Of a stretch of 64,000 nt of DNA, positions 13,249 to 24,790 are shown piece after piece. The notes below the pieces were generated by a model. That model did no database searches. It was not told the DNA's origin and was given only the letters and a program-made list of their open reading frames with translations. How positions within the stretch are numbered: position 1 is the stretch's first letter; the number at the start of each line of letters is the position of its first letter. This DNA comes from Romanomermis culicivorax. Its lineage: Eukaryota > Nematoda > Enoplea > Mermithida > Mermithidae. Where the stretch lies: positions 310,001 to 374,000 of the forward strand of contig CAWUHX010000012.1 in NCBI GenBank assembly GCA_963922205.1, read 5' to 3'. The position numbers and the translations under genes are program-made.

Positions 13249-13680
13249 ATGAAAAGCAAAGAATTGAAGCGCGTCAATCCCTATCACCATCGGGTCAATT
13301 TTTTATTACAAGCGTCGAAATTATTGTCGGAAAATGTTGGCGAAAATCAAACGGAAAACCGCCGCAATACCATAAATATAGGCCAATTTTACGGTCAGTC
13401 TGTGAAATTAGTCGCCAGGAAAAGTTTGACGAAAACGGACGCGAATTTTAAACGAAATTTTTGCAAAAAATGCGGAAATTTTTTGACGTCGACCTCGGCG
13501 ATTAGCGGCGTCGAAATGAAATGGAAATCGAAAAAAAGAAAACCGAAAGGGTCGCCACCGATGCCGACTTTGCAAGTCCGATGTTCGCAATGTGGTGACG
13601 AGAAAAACCTTACGGTGAAATTTGGTAGCTCGCTCCCAAGAAACAATCAAAATGACACAACCAATGACGATCATAATTAG
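13249..13680 (+). CDS. RNase P/MRP protein subunit, Rpr2/Rpp21 family
   Basis: A single uninterrupted frame of 143 residues, with ATG at 13249 and a TAG stop. The Rpr2/Rpp21 family is a zinc-ribbon subunit of nuclear RNase P, which removes tRNA 5' leaders, and in some lineages of RNase MRP. Seen: an N-terminal helix RVNFLLQASKLL (residues 15-26), a second helix with QFYGQSVKLVARKS (46-59), then KRNFCKKCGNFL with C72 and C75 and VRCSQCG with C112 and C115. These make the two CxxC pairs of the zinc site. Between them is a basic RNA-binding stretch WKSKKRKPKG (92-101). Length is close to the family norm (about 150). The lack of introns is unlike the other host genes here, so a retrocopy origin is possible, but the frame is intact. 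Confidence 0.85.
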   Translation: MKSKELKRVNPYHHRVNFLLQASKLLSENVGENQTENRRNTINIGQFYGQSVKLVARKSLTKTDANFKRNFCKKCGNFLTSTSAISGVEMKWKSKKRKPKGSPPMPTLQVRCSQCGDEKNLTVKFGSSLPRNNQNDTTNDDHN

Positions 13681-14220
13681 AAGAAGCGAAGATCATTTTT
13701 CTCATTAATTAATCGATTATGCACGAATGTTTGGGATGCGGAAATACGTATTTGCAGCGTGACGTACGTGTAATCTACATATAAAAATTGATTTTTGATT
13801 AACACATCGAGGTTTTTCAAAAATGCATTTTAAAACAAAAGTCAATTTCGTAAATAGAAAAATGATTAGTTGAGACTCTACCCGAGGTTCACTCGCAATT
13901 GGGTTTTCTATAACCATATGCGACTTTCTTGCTTTCACATAGCCTCAGAACATGATTTCCACAAAAGTTCAAGCTAAATGCTTAATTAAACAAGTGTCAG
14001 CTCAGAATTGACTCACCAAGAAAAGTGTGGTGTTTTAGAGGTCGATTTTTATACAATAATATACGTGCTTGTCTTCTGCTTTAATGCTATTTTTTTAATA
14101 TTCGCCTTTCGTGTATCGGTGAACAATAATGTGACAAACCAATGTTACTCCTGTTGAATGAAATTAGATTTTCATATTTCATTTACTGTAGAAAATAGAA
14201 CATCGATCATAGAAAGCATT
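13681..14220. other. Intergenic, no feature recognised
   Basis: Short stretch between the RNase P subunit gene and the first MITE of the transposon nest. It is AT-rich, with no exon or repeat boundary that I can support. Confidence 0.4.
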
Positions 14221-14228
14221 TTGCGCAG

Positions 14229-15322
14229 CAGTGTTTTTTTTGTGCCAAAGCATGGTTTTTGGCACTAAAAAATTTGGAATGGCACAAAAAATTTTGAGCG
14301 TTTGTGCCAATTGGCACAAAATTTTTGGCTTGTCAAACATTAAATTTCCTTGATTTTTAGACGTTTTAGGGCTGAAAATGCAAAAATTTTTCGGCGCTTC
14401 GCGCCGAATCCATGAATATAATATTTCCTATTCGTATATTTGACCCGAACGCTAACCATTTCTCTTTGAACAGTGTATTAGTATCGTTGCAGCAAACTTT
14501 ATAGGCTGTCAAGACTGATGAGTGAAAAGAAATTCTGAATATTCTCTCTCCATTCAGTCAAATTCGGATTTAAAACTGAAATTGTTACGTTTTGTGTTTG
14601 ATTGATTTAAATAGAAAGATCGATGTCCATACCTGTACTTGGGGGGGGGTTTGGGGGGGGGGACCCCCCCAACTCGGCCAACCCTATACCCAAAATCATT
14701 TCCCCCTCAACCCCCCCCCCCCCAGTTGGGAAAAAATTAAAAAAATTTGTCAAAAAGTGTATGTTTTTTGGCCTTTTTTGGGAAAAATTTCGACTTTTTC
14801 CTACCCCCCCCCCCAAATTTCGGATTTACCCCCCCCCCCCCAACTGGTCGGAGGTCTTACAGGTATGTCGATGTCGTTGATAATGGCACAATGTTTCGAT
14901 CGAAAATCAACGCGATTGTTGACTTTATTTTCTCTAGTCTTTACATGGTTGTTAAATATACATAAACATAGATATTTATTCGTAGTCGAAAATTGAATCA
15001 TTTTGAACTTCCTGAACAATTCTAGAGCTATTTAAATTCTCAGCATTCCATTTCTTTTTGGGATTTCGTGAACTACTTAGTTGCACAGTTTTTTCTCTTT
15101 TCAGTTTTCACTGACATGGTTAGCTGAAAAATGGGTTGGGCACGATTTTTACAAAAAATTAATGCGTTAAACAACTACTTTTTATCAAACTTTTGGCCTA
15201 AAACTTTCCCGCAGTTTTCAGTATGTCTCTAGTAAAAAAAATTTTTTTGTGACATTGGCACAAATTTTTTTGGCCTCTTGTGCCAATTGGCACAAATGTC
15301 CGTGCACAAAAATAAAACGCTG
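14229..15322 (+). mobile_element. hAT-type MITE, 'GTGCC' family, copy A
   Basis: The element runs from CAGTGTTTTTTTTGTGCC to GTGCACAAAAATAAAACGCTG and is flanked by a perfect 8-bp duplication TTGCGCAG (14221-14228 and 15323-15330). Eight-bp duplications are the hallmark of hAT transposases. Seen inside: the palindrome TTGTGCCAATTGGCACAA near both ends and a GGCGCTTCGCGCC hairpin near 14394. It has no coding capacity of its own and is interrupted by the G/C-run MITE at 14628-14867. Copies of the same family lie at 15932-16713, 24791-25533 and, as a fragment, around 23130-23214. Confidence 0.85.
14628..14867 (+). mobile_element. G/C-homopolymer MITE, copy 1 (nested in MITE copy A)
   Basis: A 240-bp element with terminal inverted repeats CATACCTGTA/TACAGGTATG and a perfect 8-bp duplication TCGATGTC (14620-14627 and 14868-14875). 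The interior consists of long runs of G and then several runs of C, able to fold back on themselves. It codes for nothing: the proline- and glycine-rich open frames across it are by-products of the homopolymers. A near-identical second copy lies at 15342-15574. Confidence 0.9.
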
Positions 15323-15341
15323 TTGCGCAGCGAGATCTGTC

Positions 15342-15574
15342 CATACCTGTACTTGGGGGGGGGAGTTGGGGGGGGGGGGACCCCCCAACTCGGCCAACCC
15401 TATACCCAAAATCATTTCCCCCCCCAACCCCCCCCAGTTTGGAAAAAAAAATTTTTCAAAAAAGTGTATGTTTTTTGGCCTTTTTTGGGAAAAATTTCGA
15501 CTTTTTCCTACCCCCCCCCCAAAATTTAGGATTTACCCCCCCCCCCCCAACTGGTCGGAGGTCTTACAGGTATG
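15342..15574 (+). mobile_element. G/C-homopolymer MITE, copy 2
   Basis: Same family and orientation as the copy at 14628-14867 and highly similar over its length, differing mainly in homopolymer lengths. The ends are CATACCTGTA/TACAGGTATG. Its own perfect 8-bp duplication, GATCTGTC (15334-15341 and 15575-15582), shows an insertion independent of copy 1. It lies 11 bp beyond the right duplication of MITE copy A. Confidence 0.9.
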
Positions 15575-15621
15575 GATCTGTCACCTGTATTAATCACACG
15601 CAGGGTTGACAAATGACAACA

Positions 15622-17411
15622 CCGTTTTTTTCCTCGAAGATTTTTCCACATGAGAACCGAACCCAAAATTTTTTTCCTCATTTTCCAAACATTTCTCACA
15701 TTTTCAAAAACATTTATTATGTGCCTGCCTACGGATGTTTTTTATGCATTTTAGAGCATACCCAAGCATTTTGATGCTTTTGGATTCAGAAACCTGCACA
15801 AATTAGGAAAAAATTGAGAAAATTCTGGTTATGTTAATCAAAATGAGCTGATGAAGAATATATTGGTGTTCCACAAGAGCAGAAAAAAGCATTTTAACGA
15901 CAGAGTTGTTATGAATTTATTCTTTATTAATCAGTGTTTTATTTGTGCCAAAACATGGTTTTTGGCACAAAAAAATTTGGAATGGCACAAAAAAATTTGA
16001 GCGTTTGTGCGAATTGGATTGGCACAACATTTTTGGCTGTTCCAACAGTAAATTTCTTTGATTTTCAGACGATTTAGGGGCGAAAATGCAAAAAATTTTC
16101 GGCGCTTCGCGTCGAGTCAATGAATATAATATTATGTACTCGTATTTGACCCGAGCGCGATCGAGTTTTCTTCGAACAGTGTATCAGCATCGTTGCAGCA
16201 AAGTTTATATGCTGTCAATGAATGATAAATGGAAATAAATTCTGAATATTCTTTGTTCATTCAGTCACATTCGAATTTAAAACTGAAGTTCTTACTTTTT
16301 GTGCTTGATTCATTCAAATAGAAAATTCGATATCCTTAGTAATTGTACATTGTTCCGACCTTTACACAATTTTCGACTTTATTTATACTAGTCTTTACAT
16401 TGTTCTTAAATAGGATAAGATCCGTAATCGAAAATTGAATCAATTTGAATTTCCTGGACAATTATTTAAATTTTCTCAGCATTCCATCCCTTTTCGAGTC
16501 GTCGTGAACTACTTGCACAGTTTTTTCTCATCTCACTGACATGGTTAGTTGAAAAATATGTTGGGCACGATTTTTACAAAATATTAATGCGTTTAAACGT
16601 CAACTTTCTATCAAAATTTTGGCCTAAAATCTTCCACAGTTTTCAGTATGTTTCTAGTAGAAAAATTTTTTTGTTCCATTGGCACAAATGTCCGTGCACA
16701 AAAAAAAACGCTGTTATTAATATTTCTGCAGTTCCAATCAGGATAATCCAATTTTATTTAATTTTTGTCAAATTTTTGGATTTTCACTTTCTAAATTGCT
16801 GGACATTGAACTTTCACAACGTTGGGACATAAATTAAAATTGATGAAGTGTAATTTGCTCCCTATTCCAGCGCTACGCGCCAGAAAAATTTCTCACTTTT
16901 TATATTCTAAAACGCTGGAAAATAAATCTCTCCTACGGATATTCGTGAATTCGTGAATAGAAGTTCTAAAATCACAGTCTAGAATGATGTCTTCAATTTC
17001 CATTTTCAGTAAACCCAAGAGTTAATGTTAAAAATATTGGAAAAATTCCAAGCATCGAGAGAAAAAATTGAGAGAATTGTGAAATATTGGTTTTTTTTCA
17101 GCGAAATACTGACTGTTAACGATTTGATGAGCGAACTTGATTGATACAAACTGTTGATAATTAATTAGCAAGTGGAAGTAGATATGCTATTGGCCGCGCC
17201 TAATAGAAAATAATGATTATTATACCATTGACCGGCGCGAAGCGCCGGAAAATTTTGGGACTTTGAGCTTTTAAAGTCCACCAAAACGCATCTTTTCGAT
17301 ATTGAATTTCCCAAATTTTTTTCCACGATGAGAACCATAGCCAAAGCTTTTTTCCTTATTTCCAATTTTTTTCCTCAAAAGACCCCATTTTAAGAAAAAA
17401 AAGGTGGTTGG
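15622..17411. mobile_element. Probable MITE with CACC-T(n)-CC ends, interrupted by MITE copy B
   Basis: The left end reads CACCGTTTTTTTCCTCGAAG and the right end is an inverted match (AAAAAAAAGGTG). Subterminal stretches around 'CATGAGAACC' and its complement recur on both sides. Flanks AATGACAA and GTTGGCAA could be a degraded 8-bp duplication (5 of 8 matching). MITE copy B (15932-16713) sits inside. Related ends occur at 17771-18523 and near 38871-39174. Boundaries are approximate. Confidence 0.5.
15932..16713 (+). mobile_element. hAT-type MITE, 'GTGCC' family, copy B
   Basis: Ends CAGTGTTTTATTTGTGCC and ...GTGCACAAAAAAAAACGCTG, flanked by a perfect 8-bp duplication TTATTAAT (15924-15931 and 16714-16721). 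It is 782 bp and closely parallels copy A once copy A's nested insertion is removed. It shares the internal GGCGCTTCGCG hairpin region near 16099. Non-coding. Confidence 0.85.
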
Positions 17412-17770
17412 CAAGGCTTTGGTTTTTGGTTTTTTTGGTTTTTTAGAAAAACCAAAAAATTGGAAAATCATATCTGGTTTTTTTGGTTTTTTTCCAAAAT
17501 CATTGGGAAACTGTTTTGTTGATTTAGATATACACCAATATGCCTAGAAAATCAACTCTTGTGAAAAAACAATTAATTTAGTTGAATGAATTGACTTTTC
17601 ACTACAAAGTAGAAAAAAGTCGTATTTCTATGATACATTTCGTACACAAAATATGTGATATAAATCAATCGATATCCTTTGTATCCATCTTGCAAGCACA
17701 CATTTAGTACATGAGTTGAGTTTGCTATAATTTTCTCCCAAAAAAATTAGAGACGCCAAATCTTTCGTAG

Positions 17771-18523
17771 CACTGTTTTTTTCCACATTTGCACTACAAT
17801 GTGGAGTGGAAAAAATTTTTTGACGTCTTTCCACAAATGTGGAAGAAAAATTTGGGGTTTTCATATTGAAAAGATGCATTTTGGTGCATTTTAGGAGGTC
17901 CACATCTCAAAATTTTCCGGAGCTTCGCGCCAGTTATAACTTAAATAATCATTATTATTTATTACTTTTAGCATGTCTACCTTCACCTACCATTTGATCT
18001 TTAATAGTTTTCATCATCTTGAACGTATTACTTCATGTTTAATTGGCAATCTTAGGTATTATATCTTCATATTTAATGAAGATCCTCATTTTCCTTCACA
18101 GATTTTTTGAGAAAGATCAACACGTCAACTTTCTGAACTTTTTGAAGCGTTTGTTCCTTTCTTAACGTAAATTCAATTCAAAAGCTTCATGGAAGTATTT
18201 TTGGAAAATTTCTACGCTTCTGACTCATAGCTTTTCGAACAAATATGTGAAAGGTTTGAACAAATTGATGGTTTTAATATCTTTCGAATGATAAATTTCC
18301 AGAAATTACGATTTATGAACACGAAATTTAAATCTAATTTTTGGGATATATGATCAGAATGATTATCAGCTGTAAAAAGCTCACAAACACTTGAATAAAG
18401 TGTTTGTGACTATTTTCAAGCGAAAAAACGAGGATTTTAAGACGAAAAAAAAATTTTCTCCAGATGTGGAAAAAAATTTGACCTCTTTCTACATTTGTGG
18501 AAAAAAGTGTGGAAAAAACAGTG
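17771..18523. mobile_element. hAT-type MITE with CACTG-T(n)-CCAC ends
   Basis: The left end CACTGTTTTTTTCCACA and the right end TGTGGAAAAAACAGTG are inverted repeats. Flanks TTTCGTAG (17763-17770) and TTTCGTAA (18524-18531) match at 7 of 8 positions, as expected of an aged hAT duplication. Subterminal ACATTTGTGGAA motifs and a GGAGCTTCGCGCC motif (17922) are present. Non-coding, 753 bp. Confidence 0.8.
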
Positions 18524-18711
18524 TTTCGTAAAGTCTACTCCGACCATACGGGGTGACATCCATTGATCCATATCATCAAAATTTTATAAAATATGATTGA
18601 GTGTAATATCCAGAATTTATTGTTACGGTAAGCTTTTCAATTTTCTAAGCTCGAAATTTAAAAAAATAAATGAGACAACAATAATAAAATTTTATACAGA
18701 TCAGTTAAGCA

Positions 18712-21700
18712 CATGGCCGTAGCCAGGAATTTTTTTCGGGGGGGGGCACATGTTTAGTTTTGACCTAAGTAAATTCAGTTGCAAAACGGTTGTCTTATCT
18801 GGAAAATTAGGCCATAGTAGATGAGATAACAGCATTTATTCTTGAATTTGACTTGAACCAGAGCTGCTTCGACACAGAAAATGAAGGGAATAAACCAAAA
18901 CTTCGTTCTATCCTCACTTTAAGATGGTTAACATCAGCAAATTTTATTTTGCACGACATCCATGATTTATATAATATTCAACATGAAGCAATCAAATTTG
19001 TCCACTATTCATTTGATTGTTTGCTCAACGCAGAGCAATTCGACGATGATCTTTATCAGCAAAAATGTCAATGACGCGGTCGAAATCAACGTCCGAAATC
19101 CACGATGAATGTGTCGTCAAAATGGCCAACCCAGATAGATGCTCCGTTGTCATACTGCTACGAAGGTCCGTCAAGATTCTTTTGAGAGTACTGAAGGAAC
19201 GTTCTGGTGATGCAGTAGTCACTGGAATGGTGAGCAGAATTTTGAGTGCTGTATACACATTTGGATAATTTTTTTTCAAATGACCAAAATCGGATATGAA
19301 ATGCTTCAAAAGTTCAGTTAGTGGCTCGGTTTTTGGCAAAGTTGTTGCTTCGATCTTCCATCTCTCAGTCTCCGATTGAAGGACGTATTCAGATGTATCG
19401 CCAAAAAACGAACAGTACTGTTCGAAAGCGGCTTTTATACTTGAAATCGATAATTGTTCGATGAAGACAGGCAAGAATTGTAATGTGAAGGCAGTATGCT
19501 GGCGCTTTGAAAAACGTAGATCCAACTGCTCGATAACTGCTGACAAATATTCATTGAATACATTTTGCTTGTAATAGTCCTTGGCCGTCAATGAACAGTT
19601 GTTTGGAAGCCGCTTTCGATGCACTGGGATTTCTTCATTGATGCCGATTTCGTTGCAGATGTCTAGGGCATTCTGATACGCGCTGTTGAATGTCGAGTCA
19701 TTATTCAGAGCAGCAAGAGCCGCTTTTGTCTTTTCAATTTCTGCGTACGCACGAACTAGATCAACAGACACACCTTGCAGGTAAACTGATAGAAATTCCA
19801 GCGAAGCAGTGATCAGAGTTGCCACTTCAAGACAGATAACCGATTCGAACGTGCACAATCCGTTTAACATGTCCAGTGCTGTTGTGTCATTTTCGGCCTG
19901 TTCCAGCCTCTGCAGCGCAACGACAATTGATGGAAGCTTTGTGATTTGTGCAGTGGAAGTAGTCTGCATGCAGACAAATTGCTTTGATTCGGGCTTGAAC
20001 ACCTTTGTTCTGTCCTGACATATTAGCTGCGCCATCATAGCCTTGTGCAACAACCTGCTGAAGATTGACACCGAGACTTTTTATATGCTCAACGATTTTG
20101 TTACTGATTGTGTCACCAGTAGTGTCCGTTATAGTGACAAAACCAGTGAAACATTCTTTCAATTCAAGGGAATCTTCTTCAATATACCGCACGACGACTG
20201 ACAGAAATTCACGACTAAATGACGCCGTCTCGTCCGCTAGTATAGCATACATTCTGGTTTTGTTGACTTCTTTTGCAATATTTTGAATGATAATTGTCGA
20301 CAAACTTGAAATCAGTTCGTTTTGAATTTGAGGACTGCAATATCTGGCATTTGATGGTGCGTTGATTAGGCCGAGAACAGTTGTATCACCACTTTTTGCC
20401 AACAAACGAATGATTGCTCAAAATATTCCGCCATTATATGATGGTTCGTCAATGGATATCGGCCCATGGTCTCTATCTGCTCTGAACGGAAGTTCATATC
20501 GGGCAAGGAACGTGATGACCTTCAGCAATGCTAAAATCAAATGTATATTCTTTGTAAACGAAAACTGTTTTACACTAAAAATCTAAGACATTACAAACAT
20601 ACAGCACTGCAAGGAAAAGTTTCTATTGCATTAGCATAACCTAGTACCTTTAAACGTTTCTCGGTTGCGTCGAACAGCTTCTTTATACGTTGTATCAACT
20701 TCTTGTATTATTGTTCTATGCTGGTTGCGACTTTGAACAAAATTTGTCGACAATTCACAACATGTCTTGTGATAACCGGCTGATGAATGATTTTTCATGT
20801 CCTCCTAGAATTTATATGTGTACTGTATGGAATGGCCAAGAAAATTGGAAAAGCAAAGGAATGTAAATTCTATGTTTACTAGAAAATCCTTATATCTTCG
20901 GTATGGTTCATTGACAAACCGACCAGCAGGTTGATGCTGCCCTTTTCCAACAGAATCTCGACCAAACAGGACACAGTCCGCACAAAAGAAGCCCAGAAAA
21001 TGTATAAAAGTATCAACAATATTAAAAATAACAATAGTGGTTTAACATGGGTAAAACATTCGACACTTATTTGGGTCCCTTAAGTTCTCGAATACTATTT
21101 ACCTTGTTCGATATGGCTGTACGCGACATGTGGGAATATGTCGAGCCATGCGTATTGTGCATTTCGAAATTTGTTCGCTTGGAAAACGGGTATGAATTCA
21201 TAATTTCGTTCAGGTTTGTATCGATTTGTCAAGAATTCAAATTTCTGATCGTCTGTCAATTTAACGTTTCTGGCCAATTGAATGTCTAAATTGGAAATTG
21301 GATCGAATTTGAATTCGGCGGGAAGAGCCATTGGCTTGTTGTATATCGGATTGATGGATTTCGCTTGTGTGGGCTTATTGGTCGTCGCAGCAGTCGTTGA
21401 ACTTGTTTGAATTTCAGATGTCGCCACATCGACATCTGGTTCCACGGCTTCACGTATATCACTCTCCAAGGGAGCATGTTGCTGCAGTTGCGTTGGTTCA
21501 GTAGAATCTGTCTGTACTCGAGGCCGTTTGCCCGTGTTTGTGAAATACGAACTGATAGGTTTCATTGAAATAATATTAAACTTGTCTGAAAAAATAATAC
21601 TTCACTTTATCGAGGTAAATGAAAATGCACAAAACACCATTATCAGAACGAACAAAATCTGAAGGAACAAAACGAAGTATAAATATATAGACAATATTAT

Positions 21701-21962
21701 GAATGGCCTAATTTTCCAACTCTCTTGCGCGAAATAATGCTTCTCTGCAAGAGTACAGCTCGTTCATTTCAAACATCTTGCGCCAACAAATGCTTCTCTG
21801 CAAGGTACACATGAATGAACTTTTCATAACGATCGAATGCCAAACTAATTTTCAAGCTGAAAACGTCGGGTTTTTCAAAGGTAGGGTACTTAGGAAAATT
21901 TTGTCTTCTTTCCCATTTCGGGGGGGGGCAGTGCCCCCCCGCCCCCCCTGGCTACGGGCCTG
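18712..21962 (-). mobile_element. hAT transposon with ZMYM1/TTF-type transposase gene
   Basis: A perfect 8-bp duplication GTTAAGCA (18704-18711 and 21963-21970) brackets the element. The ends are CATGGCCGTAGCCAGG and, inverted, CAGGCCCGTAGCCAGG, followed inside each end by a G-run. This end type accompanies transposases with a TTF-type zinc finger. It is 3,251 bp long and carries the transposase on the minus strand (19025-21565). The gene is broken, so this copy is probably not self-mobile. The ends are still good enough to be moved in trans. Confidence 0.9.
19025..21565 (-). pseudogene. hAT transposase (TTF zinc finger, hAT C-terminal dimerisation), broken
   Basis: Reading leftward: an N-terminal exon (21565 to about 21103) with Ser/Thr-rich leader and FLTNRYKPERNYEFI. 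A zinc-finger exon near 21000-20890 has FFCADCVLFGRDS and QHQPAGRFVNEPY. A third exon near 20814-20650 has SSAGYHKTCCELS. Then comes the catalytic region from about 20525, with ILADETASFSREFLSVVVRY and the HC motif DYFHCTNHK, and the C-terminal dimerisation domain with TTASPERSFSTLKRI and LAILTTHSS, ending at 19025. Breaks: an in-frame TGA at 20420-20418, and an internal deletion with frame change near 19935. The expected acceptor before the zinc-finger exon reads TGG instead of TAG. Confidence 0.85.
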
Positions 21963-21970
21963 GTTAAGCA

Positions 21971-23230
21971 TACCGTAGGTTAACGAAGAGAAGAGCTTTT
22001 GAGTGGCTTATTTTTATGTGACTTGACGTCACTACTAAGTAGAAAAAAATCGTACAAAAATACATACCCGTATCCAGCACCTTTAAAAAAGGGGGGAATT
22101 TTCAAATTTTTTTAAGAATTTACTGAATAAAAAGAAAATCATTTTCGCAGTAAAGACGACTTATTTTCAGTTAGTTTATGTGTGCTTAGATTAGTGGCTA
22201 AATTCTATGTTTGACGGAAAGTATGTTCGGTGCTTAGCGCCGAAAAATTTTGATTCCGAAGCCTCTGGAATGTCGGAAAATGCATGTTTCAGCACATTCT
22301 TCTGCAACTGCCGATGACCGATCTTTTCACCATTTGATTGGCGGAAGAGGTTAAAAATTTTAGCTCCATTTTGGATCATATAATCTGGAGCCAGTAATTT
22401 ACCAATCAAAATTATTTATCAAAAGCAGACGTTTTCACATGATCTATAAAATAAATAAGCGCAATAGGAATTTTACTTCGGACTTGAATGTCTTCGGCGT
22501 TTAGCACTGAAAGAAAATTTTAGATTATGATATTCTATAGCGTTGGAAAATGAATACTTTTGATATCTTTTTCCTGCATGAAGGGTCTATTTTTTCCGTA
22601 AATTCAGTGTGTTTTCAGTGGCGCAAACTAAAATTCAAAAATTAGGCAAGCAACAATGAATCTGAATGGCTTCTTTAGATAGCAAGAACCTCTACCATTT
22701 TTCCATGCTGATGATGTTTTAAACATTTTCCAAATGCAAAAAGTTATGTTCACTAAAGCCAAAAATTCTAAAGCGCCGCAAAACGATTTTGTAAAAATAA
22801 TCTAGAAAAATCTTGATTTTTCTCAGATCGAAAAAACAATACAAGGTCGAACATCATCCATAACATGCTTGTTTCCGAAATCTATAAGCACAAGCTAGGA
22901 TAACATTTTCTAACCACACAACAGAAATGATACCAAGAATCATAGATGAATTGAAATCCTGCGCGAAGCGCCTGAAAATTTTCGGTGTTTTTCATTTCAA
23001 AATGCGTAAAGATGCATCCCCGGATAGGAAGCTCTATAGCCTAATCATCAAAAAGGGTGGTTAGACTCTCATTTTTGCAAGCCAACTTGGCTTGTCCCCC
23101 TAAATTTTTAGGAGCCATGGCTCCAGATTGACTTAAAAAAACTGTTGTGCCTGGCACAAATTTTTTTGGCCCTTTGTGCCAATTGGCACAAATTTCCGTG
23201 AACAAAAAAACACTGCTTGGGAACCACTGA
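21971..23230. repeat. Degraded transposon relics
   Basis: No gene is seen. GGCGC-type hairpin remnants recur (GGTGCTTAGCGCC near 22229, GCGCGAAGCGCC near 22962). A 'GTGCC' family right end ...GGCACAAATTTCCGTG...CACTG occupies about 23146-23214, and a TTTAGGAGCCATGGCTCC motif of the GPS2-intron MITE lies at 23107. I cannot fix left boundaries or target duplications. Confidence 0.5.
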
Positions 23231-23592
23231 AAAGATTCGAAAATCAATCAATATTTTTGCTGGCTGGTACCAGATGAACCGATAGAGTTTGCTCAGGTAT
23301 GATTGCACATTGCAACCTGGCCTGTGCAAAAAAAACTGCTTTTGAGTGATTTTTTGTATGTTTTCCAAGTATGAAAAATATATTAAATGCCTGCAAAATG
23401 AGACCGATGAATGCTGAAAAAGTTCATTTTCCAGCGTTTTAGAATATTAAAATCCAAAAAAAATTTCCGTCGCTTCTCGTCCAAATTTTATTCTCGAATT
23501 TTTCTGTTTCCCCCGAATTTATGGAACATCGTTGGCTCCAAAATAATTTTCTGGCTAGTTAGCTGATTGCGGACATCAGCTCATCGCTCAAG

Positions 23593-24312
23593 TATCGTGT
23601 ACCCGGGTATACCCGGGTACAAAAATAAAACGTTACCCGGGTAATTCGGGTACCCGTTTCAATTATTGATAAATTTTCATAATAATGAAATTAGACATAA
23701 TAAAACGGAATAAATTTTGACATGTAGTCTCAAAATCCAGAAGTGACAGTTTTTAATTCAATTATGAATTTGAGTTGACAGATTAACAATCTTTACTGTA
23801 TAGCATTGTGCAATATGCGTTACTATTGCGTCATCTTTTCGTTTCGACTCTGCCTTACCTTTTGTCATGTTAAATTTCATTCCTCTCAACTCAACTCTCA
23901 ACTACTTGGCCTAGTCTAATCTTACTCCTTAATTTGTTAACTCATTTTATGATTTGAGAATTGGGATATTACAATCTTGTCGTGTCTGTTATTTTGTTGT
24001 GTCCTATATATTTATTCCTACTGATAATCATGTAAGACGGAATTTAGCTTGCCTGACATTTGAATAGATCATTTCTGTCACTCAAAAACTTTATAAAACG
24101 TTGTTAAAGTTATTTACTTTTTTGTGCCACAAAATTTGCATTTTACACATACTGATTAATAATTTATACATTTTCATACTGTTCTACTGATATTTTACGA
24201 TAACATACTTCATTTACATTATCTTTCCATACCTTATATAATTACCCGATTATACCCGGGTAATGACTGGTCAGAGTACCCGGGTAACAAATTTGCTCCG
24301 TGTTCAGTACTA
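23593..24312. mobile_element. Putative hAT-type MITE with CCCGGG palindromes
   Basis: Bracketed by the perfect 8-bp duplication CGCTCAAG (23585-23592 and 24313-24320). Near each end are repeated TACCCGGGTA palindromes (23600-23657 and 24245-24291), in an otherwise AT-rich 720-bp body. The extreme terminal repeats are weak (TATCG and, inverted, TAGTACTG). The family is inferred from the duplication length. No coding frame. Confidence 0.65.
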
Positions 24313-24790
24313 CGCTCAAGCCTGAACATTATTACAGGCTGAAAATTTAAAACTTCAGTTGTGGAATAAGCTTTTAAAACATTCATTTTTCAGCATTCTA
24401 GACTATAGAAATTTGAAAGTTAAAGATAACCGGAAAGAAGGATAAACTCAATGGCAGGCCGTAATTCTTTACTTCGGCTGATCACAGAGATGTCAACAGT
24501 AGAATTTCGAGGCAATTTACTATGTTTTTTCCTTCATTACTATTATTTATTTTCCTATCGATTATTATCTGCCCCAAAACTCAAGAAAATTCGTTGTCTA
24601 TTTCTAGTAAATTAATGACTGCAGCAGCATGAGAATATACTAATCAGCTCAAAAAAGCATTAATGATGCGCGTCTGTGAGTAGTTTTGAGCGAAAAAACG
24701 ATTGAGCGAAAACAGCGAAAAAAATTTTGACCACTTCCGCCAAATGGCGAAAGGATCTCCGCGAAAAAAAGTGAACTGATGTAGGGGAAC

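Noticed and set aside
14592-15593. Proline- and glycine-rich open reading frames on both strands
   Set aside because: They coincide exactly with the homopolymer runs of the two G/C MITEs and have no independent coding signal.
18853-19268. Plus-strand open frames across the hAT element
   Set aside because: These are shadows of, or sequence adjacent to, the minus-strand transposase frame, which has clear domain matches.
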